The notes: a model not told the origin generated them from the sequence alone. DNA of 64,000 nt from Microbacterium sp. zg-Y1090 (GCF_030246945.1 NZ_CP126742.1:1116001-1180000), one strand, 5' to 3'. Positions 7,715-16,686 are shown, counted from the first letter of the stretch. Numbers and translations: made by a program.

Positions 7715-8692
7715 ATCGCCCGGTATCTGCTTCGACGGACAGGATTGCTGCTGCTGGCGTTCGCGCTGGCGGTGACGATCCTGTTCGTCGTGCTCCGGGT
7801 GCTGGGCAACCCCGTGTTCGCGTTGATCTCGGTCGGCGCGACGGATGCCGAGATCGCCGCGGCCGCCACCCGGCTCGGGGTGGACCGCCCGATCTGGGAG
7901 CAGTTCCTGTCGTACCTCGGCCAGCTGCTGTCCTTCGATCTCGGGCAGTCGTTCACCAACCACCTCGACGTCGGCGACGAGATCGTGCGGCGGCTCAACG
8001 TCACCCTGCCGCTGACGCTGCTGTCGTTCCTGCTGTCGGTGCTCATCGCCGTGCCCGTGGGCTTCTTCGCCGCCTGGAAGTCGCGCACCTGGTACGGCAC
8101 CGCGTTCTCGGCGGTGTCGCAGCTGGGCGGCGCGATCCCGGTGTTCTGGGTGGGGATCCTGCTCGTGGCGGTGCTGTCGCTGGGATGGCGGATGTTCCCC
8201 GCCGGCGGCTTCCCCCGCACCGACTGGGAGGACCCCGGCGCCGCGCTGTACGCGCTGACACTTCCGGTGATCACGATCGCGATCGTCGCCGGCAGCGACC
8301 TCGCGCGGTACGTGCGCAGCGCCACGCTCGACATCCTCGGGCAGCAGTACCTGCGCGCCGCCCGCGCCACGGGCCAGAGCTTCGCCACGGCGCTCTGGCG
8401 CCACGGCGTGCGCAACGGCGTCGTGCCGCTCATCTCGATCCTCGCGATCCAGCTGTCGACGACCTTCGTCGGCGCCGTCATCATCGAGCGCGTCTTCGCG
8501 CTGCCGGGCCTGGGTGACATGCTGCTCGTGGGCATCAAGGAGCAGGACTTCCCGAGCGTGCAGGGCGTGCTGCTCTTCTCCACCGCCCTGGTGCTGCTGC
8601 TCGGATTCCTCGCCGACGTGCTGCAGCGCCTCATCGACCCGCGGCTGCGCGATTCGCTGTCGGGCAACCGTCGGGTGAAGGCGGCCGCATGA
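7715..8692 (+). CDS. ABC transporter permease, DppB/OppB type
   Basis: An inner-membrane permease of about 325 residues with six predicted helices and the EAA-type loop around ARATGQSFATALWRHGVRNG. The conserved family N-terminus (ARYLLRR followed by the first helix) is clearly encoded from 7715, but no ATG or GTG precedes it in frame back to the TGA at 7670: only ATC (7715), CTG (7727) and TTG (7745) are available. GAAGG at 7701-7705 is well placed for the ATC. The TTG at 7745 would cut off the positively charged N-terminus. I list 7715 as the biologically expected start. Confidence 0.88.
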   Translation: MARYLLRRTGLLLLAFALAVTILFVVLRVLGNPVFALISVGATDAEIAAAATRLGVDRPIWEQFLSYLGQLLSFDLGQSFTNHLDVGDEIVRRLNVTLPLTLLSFLLSVLIAVPVGFFAAWKSRTWYGTAFSAVSQLGGAIPVFWVGILLVAVLSLGWRMFPAGGFPRTDWEDPGAALYALTLPVITIAIVAGSDLARYVRSATLDILGQQYLRAARATGQSFATALWRHGVRNGVVPLISILAIQLSTTFVGAVIIERVFALPGLGDMLLVGIKEQDFPSVQGVLLFSTALVLLLGFLADVLQRLIDPRLRDSLSGNRRVKAAA

Positions 8693-9564
8693 CGACCACG
8701 ATCCTCCCCACCCCGGACGCACCGCCGATCGCGCCGACCGTGCGGCGCCGCACCCGACGCTCGATCAACCTGGCCGTCGGCGGCATCCTGTTCGGGCTCA
8801 TCGCCGTCATCGGACTGGTGTCGGTGTTCTGGACCCCCTTCGCCTACGACGACACCGGTGGCGGTCGCCTGCAGCCGCCGTCGGCGGAGCACTGGGCCGG
8901 CACCGACCGGCTCGGCCGCGACCTGTTCACGCAGCTCATGATCGGCGCGCGCCTGGCCCTCGCCGTCGGCTTCGGGTCGGTGATCATCGCCGCCCTCCTC
9001 GGGATCGCCCTGGGGCTGGCCGCCGCCGCCGCCCGCCGCTGGGTCGACGACGCGATCTCGAGCCTGCTCGACATCGCGATCGCCTTCCCGACGCTGCTGC
9101 TGGCGATGCTCATCGTCGCGTGGCGCGGTGCCTCGCTGGACTCGGCCATCCTCGCCATCGGACTGGCGGGAGCGGCCGTGATCGCCCGGCTCACCCGCAT
9201 CACCGCGACCCGCGTGATGGCGATGGACTTCGTCACCGCGGCACGCACCTCCGGCACCGGCACCCTCGGCATCCTGCGCCTGCACGTGCTGCGCAACGTC
9301 TGGCCCACGCTCATCGTGCCGCTGGCCCTGCAGTTCGGCGGCGCGGTGGGCGCGGAGGCGTCGCTGTCGTACCTCGGGCTCGGGTCGCCGCCGCCGAACG
9401 CGTCGTGGGGCCGCATGCTGCAGGAGGCGCAGAGCACGGTGCTCGTCGCGCCGACCGCCGCGATCCTCCCCGGCATCCTGCTGGTGGCCCTCATCATCGG
9501 TGTGAACCTGCTGGCCGACGGCTTGCGCGACATCGCCGATCCGACCTCCCGGAGCATCCGATGA
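8689..9564 (+). CDS. ABC transporter permease, DppC/OppC type
   Basis: A 291-residue permease with an N-terminal cytoplasmic tail, a first helix (AVGGILFGLIAVIGLVSVFW), the GTDRLGRDLFTQLMIGAR motif typical of DppC/OppC, and the EAA loop FVTAARTSGTGTLGILRLHV. The ATG overlaps the previous stop (ATGA), which shows translational coupling. It forms the heterodimeric channel with the 7715-8692 permease. Confidence 0.93.
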   Translation: MTTTILPTPDAPPIAPTVRRRTRRSINLAVGGILFGLIAVIGLVSVFWTPFAYDDTGGGRLQPPSAEHWAGTDRLGRDLFTQLMIGARLALAVGFGSVIIAALLGIALGLAAAAARRWVDDAISSLLDIAIAFPTLLLAMLIVAWRGASLDSAILAIGLAGAAVIARLTRITATRVMAMDFVTAARTSGTGTLGILRLHVLRNVWPTLIVPLALQFGGAVGAEASLSYLGLGSPPPNASWGRMLQEAQSTVLVAPTAAILPGILLVALIIGVNLLADGLRDIADPTSRSIR

Positions 9565-10385
9565 CCCCGTTGCTGGCGATCGAGGGCCTCGGTGTGCGCC
9601 TCGAGGGACCGGAACTGGTCGACCTCGTGCACGCGGTGGACGTGGCACTGGAACCGGGGGAGCGGCTCGGGATCATCGGCGAATCGGGGTCGGGCAAGTC
9701 CCTGACGGCGCTGGCGGCGCTCGGGCTTCTCGCGCACCCGCTGGCCGCCCGCGGATCGGTGCGCGTGGACACCGGCCACGACGTCGTCGAGGTCGTCGGC
9801 ACCGCATCGCGGCGGCTCGATCGCGTGCGCGGCACGACGATGAGCGCGGTCTTCCAGGAGCCGCTGGCGTCGCTGGACCCCCTCATGCGGGTGGGCAAGC
9901 AGATCGCGTGGCCGTTGGCTCATCATCGCGGGCTGCATGGCGAGGCGCTGCGACGAGCGGTCCTCGACGCCCTGGCCGACGTGCAGCTGGCCGAACCGGA
10001 GCGCATCGCCCGGTCGTACATCCACGAGATCTCGGGTGGGCAGCGCCAGCGCGTCGCGATCGCCCTGGCGCTGGCCGCGGGCCCCCGGCTGCTCATCGCC
10101 GACGAGCCGACGACCGCCCTCGACGTCACGGTGCAAGCCGGCATCCTCGAGCTGCTGCAGCGGGAGGTCACCGACCGCGGGATGACGCTGCTGTTCATCA
10201 GCCACGACCTGCCGGTGGTGTCGACCATCGCCGACCGTGTGCTGGTGATGCGCAACGGACGCCAGGTGGAGCTGGGCGACACCGCGCAGATCCTCACCGC
10301 GCCCCGTGACCCCTACACGGCCCAGCTCGTCGCGGCATCCCGGCGGCTCGACGAGTTCCTGCCCCGCGTCGGAGGTCGCGCATGA
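9561..10385 (+). CDS. ABC transporter ATP-binding protein, DppD/OppD type
   Basis: A 274-residue ATPase. Walker A is GESGSGKS, the signature is ISGGQRQR, and Walker B is LLIADEPTTALD followed by the ISHDLPVV switch histidine region. The C-terminal oligopeptide-type extension (PRDPYTAQLV) is present. It starts at the ATG at 9561, overlapping the permease stop by 4 bases; a much longer in-frame reading upstream overlaps the permease and is rejected. It pairs with the next ATPase. Confidence 0.93.
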   Translation: MTPLLAIEGLGVRLEGPELVDLVHAVDVALEPGERLGIIGESGSGKSLTALAALGLLAHPLAARGSVRVDTGHDVVEVVGTASRRLDRVRGTTMSAVFQEPLASLDPLMRVGKQIAWPLAHHRGLHGEALRRAVLDALADVQLAEPERIARSYIHEISGGQRQRVAIALALAAGPRLLIADEPTTALDVTVQAGILELLQREVTDRGMTLLFISHDLPVVSTIADRVLVMRNGRQVELGDTAQILTAPRDPYTAQLVAASRRLDEFLPRVGGRA

Positions 10386-11167
10386 CCGGGGTGACGCCGC
10401 TGCTGGCGGCTGAGGGGATCGACTTCGCCTACGGGCACGGGCGACCGGTGCTGCGCGACGTGTCGCTGTCGCTCGCGCCGGGCGAGAGCCTGGGGCTCGT
10501 CGGCGAGTCCGGGGCGGGCAAGACCTCGCTGCTGCGGCTGCTGCTGGGCCTGCAGTCGCCCACCGGCGGGCGCGTGCTCTTCGACGGCACCCCGCTGGAC
10601 CGCCGGTCGGGCGCGGAGATGCGGCGGTTCCGCCGCGCGGTGCAGCCGGTGTACCAGGATCCGTTCTCGTCGTTGGATCCCCGCATGACGGTCGGGGAGT
10701 CCATCGCCGAGCCGCTGCGGTCGCTGCGCGTCACGACCGACCGTGCGGGCCGCGCGGCGCGGGTGGCGGAGCTGCTCGCGGCGGTCGACCTGCCGGCGGA
10801 TGCCGCGACGCGCTACCCCGACGCCTTCTCCGGCGGACAGCGGCAGCGCATCGCGATCGCCCGCGCGCTGGCGCCCCGGCCACGGCTGATCCTTGCGGAC
10901 GAACCGGTGAGCGCCTTGGACACCTCGGTGCGCATGCACGTGATCGAGCTGTTCCAGCGGCTGTCCCGCGAGCAGGGGATCGGCATGCTGCTCGTCTCGC
11001 ACGACCTCACGATCGTGTCGGCGCTGTGCGCACGCATGGCGGTGCTGGAGTCCGGGCGCATCGTGGAGGAGGGGCCGACCGCCCGCCTGCTCTCGGAGCC
11101 CGAGCACCCCTACACGCGCCGCCTGCTGGCCTCGGTGCCGCGCCTGCCGCGACCCGCGGGTCGTTGA
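10382..11167 (+). CDS. ABC transporter ATP-binding protein, DppF/OppF type
   Basis: A 261-residue ATPase with Walker A GESGAGKT, Q-loop VYQDPFSSLDPRMTV, signature FSGGQRQRIAIARAL, and Walker B LILADEPVSALD. The ATG overlaps the previous gene's stop. It ends RPAGR with codons GGT CGT TGA, which are the first bases of repeat array 2; the stop codon is therefore part of the repeat. It is the last gene of the importer operon. Confidence 0.93.
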   Translation: MTGVTPLLAAEGIDFAYGHGRPVLRDVSLSLAPGESLGLVGESGAGKTSLLRLLLGLQSPTGGRVLFDGTPLDRRSGAEMRRFRRAVQPVYQDPFSSLDPRMTVGESIAEPLRSLRVTTDRAGRAARVAELLAAVDLPADAATRYPDAFSGGQRQRIAIARALAPRPRLILADEPVSALDTSVRMHVIELFQRLSREQGIGMLLVSHDLTIVSALCARMAVLESGRIVEEGPTARLLSEPEHPYTRRLLASVPRLPRPAGR

Positions 11168-11341
11168 GCGAGCGGAGCGGAGTCGAAACGCGGTTGGGGC
11201 GTTTCGTCTCGGGCGCTGCGCGCCCTCGCTCAACGACCGGGGTGGGCGCTGCGCGGTCGTTGAGCGAGCGGAGCGAGACGAAACGTCCTACCTTGCGGGG
11301 CGTTTCGTCTCGGGCGCTGCGCGCCCTCGCTCGACGACCGG
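11159..11341. repeat. REP-like palindromic repeat array 2
   Basis: Two left-right pairs of the same element as array 1 sit between two convergent genes. The left arm at 11159 includes the OppF-type stop codon, and the last right arm ends 2 bases before the stop codon of the methyltransferase gene on the other strand. It would fold into strong hairpins in either transcript and could act as a bidirectional terminator. Confidence 0.88.
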
Positions 11342-11343
11342 GG

Positions 11344-12459
11344 TCAGCGGCGGGTGGAGACCGTGACGGTGAATTTCGCGTTGCGGGCCACCTGCCGGGT
11401 CGGGCCCACCAGCCGCTCCAGCGCGGGGCGATAGCGCAGCGCCGAGTTCCACACGCACCACAGCTCTCCGCCGGGCTTCAGCACGCGTGCGGCGTCGTCG
11501 AACAGCCGGGGCGCCAGCGCATCGGTGACGGCCGCGCCGCTGTGGAACGGGGGGTTCAAGGCGATGAACCCGGCGACGCCATCGGGGAGCGCCGACAGGG
11601 CGTCGTCCTGCTCCACCCGCACCCGCCCGCCCACGGCGTTCGCCTCCGCGGTCGCGCGCGCCGAGGCCACCGCGGCGGCCGAGGCGTCGCTGGCGTAGAC
11701 CCGCAGGTGCGGATGCCGCATCGCGAGGGCGGCGGCGATCACGCCGGTGCCGCAGGCGAGGTCGACGACGAGGTCGCCGGGAGCCCCCGACGGCAGCTCG
11801 TCGGGAAGGTGCTCCAGCAGCAGTCGCGTGCCGATGTCGATGCGGGGGCCGGCGAACACCCCGCCGAACGCGCACACGGTCATACCGTCGTGCCGCTCGT
11901 GGGCGGGCTGCGGGTCGGCGCCCTCACGCGGTTCGCGGGCGATCAGCACCCGCGCCTTCTGCCGTGCGTGGGTCACGTCCAAGCGCGAGAAATGACGACG
12001 CAGCACGTCGTTCATCGCGGGGGTCATGTGCTTTATGCGTCCCCCGGCATATACCTCGACGCGGGGATGCGCGTGCGCGGCGATGAGCCCGGCGATGTCG
12101 TCGAGCGCCGCGAGCGACCGCGGCAGTCGCATCAGCACGATCCGCGCGTCGGCGACCAGCGGCGCGGTCAGTGGCAACGATCGCACGCGGTCGCCGAGGG
12201 CGAACGTGTGGGCGTTGGCGGCCAGGGCCCGCTCCCCGGTGATCGCATCCTGATGCACGCGGATGTCCCCGGCCCCGGCATCCGCCGCCCCCAGCGCAAG
12301 AGCACCGTACGCATCGCCGATCACCACGAGCTCGCCGTCGTGAGCCGCCGCCCGCGCGGAGGCGGACTCGTCCAGCAGCAGACGGTCGGCGGCGTCGACG
12401 GCCCGCAGGTCGGCCGCTTCGACGTCCGGCCAGCGTCGCAGCGCGTTCAGATCGATCAT
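11344..12459 (-). CDS. Class I SAM-dependent methyltransferase, RsmC/RlmG-like
   Basis: A 371-residue protein with an N-terminal degenerate domain and a C-terminal methyltransferase domain. In the latter I see the SAM-binding VVDLACGTGVIAAALA motif, the acidic YASDASAAAVASA loop and NPPFHSG at about residue 303, the N2-guanine methyltransferase catalytic motif. Two-domain architecture and NPPFH fit the RsmC/RlmG group that modifies rRNA guanine. The ATG at 12459 overlaps the stop of the DUF4921 gene, so the pair is co-translated. The target position cannot be assigned with certainty. Confidence 0.88.
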   Translation of the reverse strand: MIDLNALRRWPDVEAADLRAVDAADRLLLDESASARAAAHDGELVVIGDAYGALALGAADAGAGDIRVHQDAITGERALAANAHTFALGDRVRSLPLTAPLVADARIVLMRLPRSLAALDDIAGLIAAHAHPRVEVYAGGRIKHMTPAMNDVLRRHFSRLDVTHARQKARVLIAREPREGADPQPAHERHDGMTVCAFGGVFAGPRIDIGTRLLLEHLPDELPSGAPGDLVVDLACGTGVIAAALAMRHPHLRVYASDASAAAVASARATAEANAVGGRVRVEQDDALSALPDGVAGFIALNPPFHSGAAVTDALAPRLFDDAARVLKPGGELWCVWNSALRYRPALERLVGPTRQVARNAKFTVTVSTRR

Positions 12460-13751
12460 GCCGACTCCGCGTAACGCAGGCGTGCGTCGTCGGGGGCGCA
12501 TTCGTCGCCGATGCGGATGCCCGGTGCGAGCGCGCCCGCCTCCCGCAGCTCTCGCAACCGGGTGACGGCGCGGTCGCGCAGCGCCCACGGGTCGATCGTG
12601 TTGACGTAGATCTTCGTGCCGCCTTCGAAGCCGGCCGGGGTGGAGATGCGCCACTTCAGCACGACGCGCCACGGCATGGGCCAGGACGCCCCGGGTGGCC
12701 GGTAGTGCCACTCCTCGTTGGTCGGCACCTGGTGCCCCGTCGCGGCGTGCAGGGCGTGGAGCAGGTCCGAGACCGCCCGCACCTCGGACGCGCTGTGCTC
12801 GGCGGGCAGGTTCGCCGACGACGTCGAATACACCTCGAACGCGGGGTAGCGGTGGCCGACACCCGCGAACGCCACCGCACCGTCGGTCGCCGCCACCACG
12901 AGGCCCTCGCGCACCGACATGTCGGCGATGGCGTGCTGGTACAGCTCGTGATCGGATGCCAGCATGCGCAGCTCCCGGTCGATCTGCGGCCCCGCTTCGT
13001 CCACGGCGACGAGCTGCTTGTGCAGGTGGTCGAAGGAGGCTCCCGCAGGGCGCAGCCAGTTCTGGAACACCGAGATGTATGCCGCGTGCGGCTGCGCCGC
13101 CGCGATCTCCGCCAGCGAGCGCACCGTGAAGGCGATGTACGCAGCATGCTCGTCGGGGGTCAGCCGCCCGGACGAGCACAGGTCGTCGTCGGTGCGCGCG
13201 CCCTCGACGACGTGGCGGCGCGCCACGATCACGTCGTGCGATCCACCGACGAGGTCGAGGGCCGCCTCCTCCAGGCTCTGCGTCTCCCCGGAGGCCTGAG
13301 CCCGGATGGCGGCGAGAGCGCGGATGTGCTCGTGCCCCACCGGGTCGGCGAGGTACCGCTCGGCCCACTGCACGACCTCGGACGGCTGGCGGAACCCATG
13401 GTTCTCACGCCAGTACTCCGCCGAGACGATCTCGAACAGATTGCCGAACCGCCGGAAGCGCGCGGTCGTATCGGAGAGCTGTGCTGCGGGCACCCGGCGG
13501 ATCTCGGCGAAGTCCGGCCCGACCAGGCGCGCCTTCTCCGGCGTGGTCTCGAGGTAGCGGCCCTCGCAGAACGCGCACAGCCGGCGTTCCTCTCCCGGGG
13601 CGAGCACGGCGACGTCGTGCCGCGGAGTGAACAGCGGTCGCCCGGCGCGGCCGGGCACCGTCCACACCCGGGTCCCGGTGAGGGGGCCCAGCTGTTTCAC
13701 CGTCCCGTCGGGCATCCGCTGCAGCGGCGGGAGCTGCCTCGCGTCGCTCAC
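12456..13751 (-). CDS. DUF4921 family protein (galactose-1-phosphate uridylyltransferase-like fold)
   Basis: A 431-residue protein of the DUF4921 family. A zinc-type Cys pair (CAFCEGRYLE) near residue 60 and SFDHLHKQLV, which resembles the HIT/GalT histidine motif, suggest a GalT-like nucleotidyl-transfer fold. The GTG start at 13751 lies 6 bases after a TAGGGT -10 box, so the transcript is probably leaderless. It leads a two-gene operon with the methyltransferase. No experimental role is known to me. Confidence 0.82.
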   Translation of the reverse strand: MSDARQLPPLQRMPDGTVKQLGPLTGTRVWTVPGRAGRPLFTPRHDVAVLAPGEERRLCAFCEGRYLETTPEKARLVGPDFAEIRRVPAAQLSDTTARFRRFGNLFEIVSAEYWRENHGFRQPSEVVQWAERYLADPVGHEHIRALAAIRAQASGETQSLEEAALDLVGGSHDVIVARRHVVEGARTDDDLCSSGRLTPDEHAAYIAFTVRSLAEIAAAQPHAAYISVFQNWLRPAGASFDHLHKQLVAVDEAGPQIDRELRMLASDHELYQHAIADMSVREGLVVAATDGAVAFAGVGHRYPAFEVYSTSSANLPAEHSASEVRAVSDLLHALHAATGHQVPTNEEWHYRPPGASWPMPWRVVLKWRISTPAGFEGGTKIYVNTIDPWALRDRAVTRLRELREAGALAPGIRIGDECAPDDARLRYAESA

Positions 13752-13758
13752 CCTTCCA

Positions 13759-13764
13759 CCCTAC
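13759..13764 (-). promoter_or_regulatory. -10 box (TAGGGT) of the DUF4921 operon
   Basis: TAGGGT on the minus strand is separated by 6 bases from the GTG at 13751. GGAAGG in that interval is too close to the start codon to be a good ribosome-binding site, so leaderless initiation is preferred. Confidence 0.5.
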
Positions 13765-13820
13765 CCACGGGCGGTGTCAAGACGTCGACGGCCCGCCCGG
13801 GGGTCGGCTTGACTGGCGCG

Positions 13821-14222
13821 ATGAAGAACGTCGCGCGCTGGCTGCTGGCCGGCTCCATGCTGTTCGCGGGCCTCAGCCACCTGTTCTGGGGGAGGCGCGA
13901 GTTCCAGGCGCAGGTGCCGGACTGGACCACCGAGGTGGTGCCGATCGACAAGGACGGCGTGGTCGTGGCATCCGGGGTCGTGGAGGCCGCGTTCGGCGTG
14001 GCACTCGTGGCGCTGCCGAAGGAGCGCCGGCGCATCGGCGCGGCGCTGGCGGCGTTCTTCGTGGCCGTGTTCCCCGGCAACATCGCGCAGTACACCGAGC
14101 GCCGCGACGGTTTCGGACTCGACACCGATCAGAAGCGCCTGACGCGCCTGTTCTTCCAGCCGCTGCTGGTGGCGTGGGCGCTGTGGTCGACGTCTCCGTC
14201 GCCGCGCCGCGCGCGACGCTGA
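13821..14222 (+). CDS. DoxX family-like membrane protein (copy 2)
   Basis: A 133-residue four-helix membrane protein closely similar to the one at 3598-4005. Shared blocks are GLxHLFW, DKDxxVVxSG, LVALPxERRRIGxA and FFVAVFPGN, followed by the FQPLLVAWALW final helix. The ATG at 13821 gives an N-terminus aligned to copy 1. The two copies are about 10 kb apart in unrelated contexts, so this looks like an old duplication rather than a tandem array. It converges with the NYN-domain gene. Confidence 0.82.
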   Translation: MKNVARWLLAGSMLFAGLSHLFWGRREFQAQVPDWTTEVVPIDKDGVVVASGVVEAAFGVALVALPKERRRIGAALAAFFVAVFPGNIAQYTERRDGFGLDTDQKRLTRLFFQPLLVAWALWSTSPSPRRARR

Positions 14223-14232
14223 GCCCGCCCGC

Positions 14233-15105
14233 TCAGCGCGCGTCGGGGTGGAAGCGCACCTGACGGGTGTTGCCCTCCTCGCGCAGATCGACCACCTTCG
14301 GGTGCTCGCGCAGGAAGTCCGTGAACGACTTGTGGCCGAGCTCCTTCTCGCTGAACGAGGGGTCCATGCGCCGCATGAGGTCCTTCACGGCCGAGGCGTT
14401 GACCCACTCGTCGTCGGTGCGCACGCCCTCGAGCCGCAGCGCCCGCTCGAGCAGCTCGGTGGCGGGATCGCCGGCCCGCTTGCGCGCCCGCGACCGCGAG
14501 GGGGTGGAATCCTTCTTGTCCGACGCGGTCGTGTCGGGGCGCACGACACCGGGGAGGGAGTCGTACGAGTCGAACTGGTCGCATGCGGCGGCGAGCGACT
14601 TGGCGGTCGAGCCGGCCACGCCGACACCCACCACGATGCGTCCGAGGCGCTTGCAACGCTGAGCCAGCGGCACGTAATCGCTGTCGCCGCCGACGATGAC
14701 CACGTGGGTGAGGTCCGGCAGCCGGAACATGTCCTCGACGACGTCGACGGCCAGGCGGATGTCGGCGCCGTTCTTCGCATAGGCGGCGGCGGGGAACAGC
14801 TGCACCAGGTCGACCGCGCGCGCGACCAGCTGCGAGCGGTACTCGGCGTTGACGGGAGAGGACCAGTCGGCGTACGCCCGGGTGAGCACGAGCGTGCCGA
14901 AGGATGCCGCGTAGTCGATGATCGCGCCCACGTCGATCGTGGCCAGCGCGAGCCGTCCGGCCACCTCGGGGTCGGTGGCGTCCGCGGCGATCTTCTGGCG
15001 GTCGCGGGAGTAGGCGTTGCGCCCGTGCACGCGGTCGTACCAGCTCATCACGATGTTGTCGAAGTCGAGATACACGGCCACGCGGGCCGGCTGCTGCTCA
15101 GCCAT
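14233..15105 (-). CDS. NYN domain (PIN-like RNase) protein with C-terminal LOTUS/OST-HTH domain
   Basis: A 290-residue protein. The N-terminal half is a NYN/LabA (DUF88) nuclease domain: AVYLDFDNIVMSWYD carries the first acidic residue, KNGADIRLAVDVVEDM the middle acidic cluster, and VVIVGGDSDYVPLAQRCKRLG the GDSDY motif. A charged linker is followed by a C-terminal helical domain (LLERALRLEGV to FTDFLREHPKVVDLREEG) that matches a LOTUS/OST-HTH RNA-binding fold. Acidic catalytic residues look intact, so RNase activity is plausible. The ATG at 15105 overlaps the upstream oxidoreductase stop by 8 bases. Confidence 0.85.
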   Translation of the reverse strand: MAEQQPARVAVYLDFDNIVMSWYDRVHGRNAYSRDRQKIAADATDPEVAGRLALATIDVGAIIDYAASFGTLVLTRAYADWSSPVNAEYRSQLVARAVDLVQLFPAAAYAKNGADIRLAVDVVEDMFRLPDLTHVVIVGGDSDYVPLAQRCKRLGRIVVGVGVAGSTAKSLAAACDQFDSYDSLPGVVRPDTTASDKKDSTPSRSRARKRAGDPATELLERALRLEGVRTDDEWVNASAVKDLMRRMDPSFSEKELGHKSFTDFLREHPKVVDLREEGNTRQVRFHPDAR

Positions 15106-16090
15106 GGATTGTCTCCTGCGGGTAGTGCACGCCGATCTGCGCGCGGATGTCGTCGAGGGTGCCCATGATGGCGACACTCTCGTCCAGGGAAAGCTCTTCG
15201 CTGTCGGTGCGGCCCTCCGCGATCAGACGCTCGGCGGCGAGGGCCTGATACTGCATGCCGCGGCCGTCGACGTCCGACACGAACTCCTCGCGGATGGTCC
15301 CGTCGGGATCGGTCAGCCGGAAGGTGGTGGGGGCGTACCAGGTGCGGTCGATGTCGATGCGCCCCTCGGTGCCGACGACGTGCGCGGTGTTGGGGCCGGC
15401 GGCGCGTGAGGACGAGACCGAGCTGGACACCGCGCCGGAGGCGTGGGTCATGACGGTGGCGACCTCCGCGTCGGCGCCTGTCTCGGCCAGTCGGGCGACA
15501 GCACGCACCGAAGTGGGGGCGCCCAGCACATCCCAGATGAAGGAGACCGGGTAGATGCCCAGGTCCAGCAGCGCGCCGCCGCCCAGTTCGAGGGCGTTCA
15601 GCCGGTGCGTCGGGTCGGCGGTGATCTTCTGGGTGTGGTCGGCGAACACCGTGCGCACCTCACCCACGGCTCCCTCGGCGATCAGCCGGCGGATGCGCTG
15701 CATGTGGGGCAGGTAGCGCGTCCACATCGCCTCCATCGCCAGCAGGCCGTTGCGACGGGCGACGTCGCGCACCCGGGCGGCCTCGGCCGCGGTGAGGGTG
15801 AAGGGCTTCTCCACGAGCACGTGCTTGCCGGCGTCGAGCATCATCACGGCGTTGTCGGCGTGCGCGGGGTGCGGCGTGGCGATGTAGACGATGTCGACCT
15901 CGGGGTCCGCGGCCAGGTCCTCATAGGAACCGTGGGCGCGCGGGATCGAGAACTCGTCGGCGAAGCGCTGTGCGGATGCCGCACTGCGCGAGCCCACTGC
16001 GACGACATCGAGCCCCGCGGTGCGCAGGTCGCTTGTGAAAGCGTGGGCGATGCCGCCCGTGGCGAGGATTCCCCAGCGAAGACCGGTCAT
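15098..16090 (-). CDS. Gfo/Idh/MocA family oxidoreductase
   Basis: A 330-residue NAD(P)-dependent dehydrogenase. The Rossmann half has GILATGGIAHAF and the VEKPFTLTAAEA motif, whose EKP is the family hallmark. The C-terminal alpha/beta domain contains GGGALLDLGIYPVSF. The substrate is probably a sugar or polyol. It overlaps the upstream gene by 4 bases and the downstream NYN gene by 8, forming a three-gene operon. Confidence 0.9.
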   Translation of the reverse strand: MTGLRWGILATGGIAHAFTSDLRTAGLDVVAVGSRSAASAQRFADEFSIPRAHGSYEDLAADPEVDIVYIATPHPAHADNAVMMLDAGKHVLVEKPFTLTAAEAARVRDVARRNGLLAMEAMWTRYLPHMQRIRRLIAEGAVGEVRTVFADHTQKITADPTHRLNALELGGGALLDLGIYPVSFIWDVLGAPTSVRAVARLAETGADAEVATVMTHASGAVSSSVSSSRAAGPNTAHVVGTEGRIDIDRTWYAPTTFRLTDPDGTIREEFVSDVDGRGMQYQALAAERLIAEGRTDSEELSLDESVAIMGTLDDIRAQIGVHYPQETIHG

Positions 16091-16674
16091 CCTTCGAGCG
16101 TACCCGTCGCCGGGCGTCGCGCCGGCGGCTGGGGCGGCCGGTCGGAGACGCCCAGGAGGAACGCGGCGATGTCGGCACCGTTGCCGGCCAGCACCGGTCC
16201 GCGGCCGAACTCCCACCCGTCGTCGTCGGCGCGCACGGTGTGACCCGCGACCACGGCGCGTCGGTCGAACGGTGCGGAGGTCGCGGCATACAGCGCGACC
16301 GCTCCGGTGACCGTCGGGGGCAGGCGCGGCGGCGAACCGATCGCGGCGGCCAGGCGCAGATGGGCCCGCACGCCGTGGGCGAGGGCGCGGATGCCGCGCC
16401 GGCGGCCGGCGCGCACCGTCGCCGCCGCCCGCTCCAGCAGGGCCGCCGAGTGTGCCGGGCCACCGATGACGTCGTCGGCGGGCGGCGGATCGATGCGCGC
16501 GGTGGTGAGGTACTCGCCCGCCAGGGCGGCGGCCCGGGGCGCGGGCAGAGCGGCGAGCACCCCGGCATCGGCGGCGATGAGATCGGCCAACTGCGCGCGG
16601 CGGTCGGCGGTGACCGCGGACTCATCGCCGTGCGGCCGGTTGCTCAGCGGCAGGAAACGTCCCAGATCCGGCAT
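16087..16674 (-). CDS. Hypothetical protein, 195 residues
   Basis: I do not recognise a family. The protein is Ala/Arg/Pro-rich, soluble, with several predicted helices (LADLIAADAGVLAALPAP; HSAALLERAAATVRAGRR) and a C-terminal HTVRADDDGWEFGRGPVLAG segment. It has no membrane segment or signal peptide. The ATG at 16674 stands 6 bases after a TAGACT -10 box, so it is probably the leaderless first gene of the operon with the Gfo/Idh/MocA and NYN genes. It diverges from the LacI gene. Confidence 0.7.
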   Translation of the reverse strand: MPDLGRFLPLSNRPHGDESAVTADRRAQLADLIAADAGVLAALPAPRAAALAGEYLTTARIDPPPADDVIGGPAHSAALLERAAATVRAGRRRGIRALAHGVRAHLRLAAAIGSPPRLPPTVTGAVALYAATSAPFDRRAVVAGHTVRADDDGWEFGRGPVLAGNGADIAAFLLGVSDRPPQPPARRPATGTLEG

Positions 16675-16680
16675 GCGGGC

Positions 16681-16686
16681 AGTCTA
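16681..16686 (-). promoter_or_regulatory. -10 box (TAGACT) of the hypothetical-oxidoreductase-NYN operon
   Basis: TAGACT on the minus strand ends 6 bases before the ATG at 16674, consistent with leaderless transcription. Confidence 0.5.

Noticed and set aside
6202..9648. A 1148-residue minus-strand open frame across the peptide transporter
   Set aside because: It overlaps three well-supported transporter genes and carries no motif.
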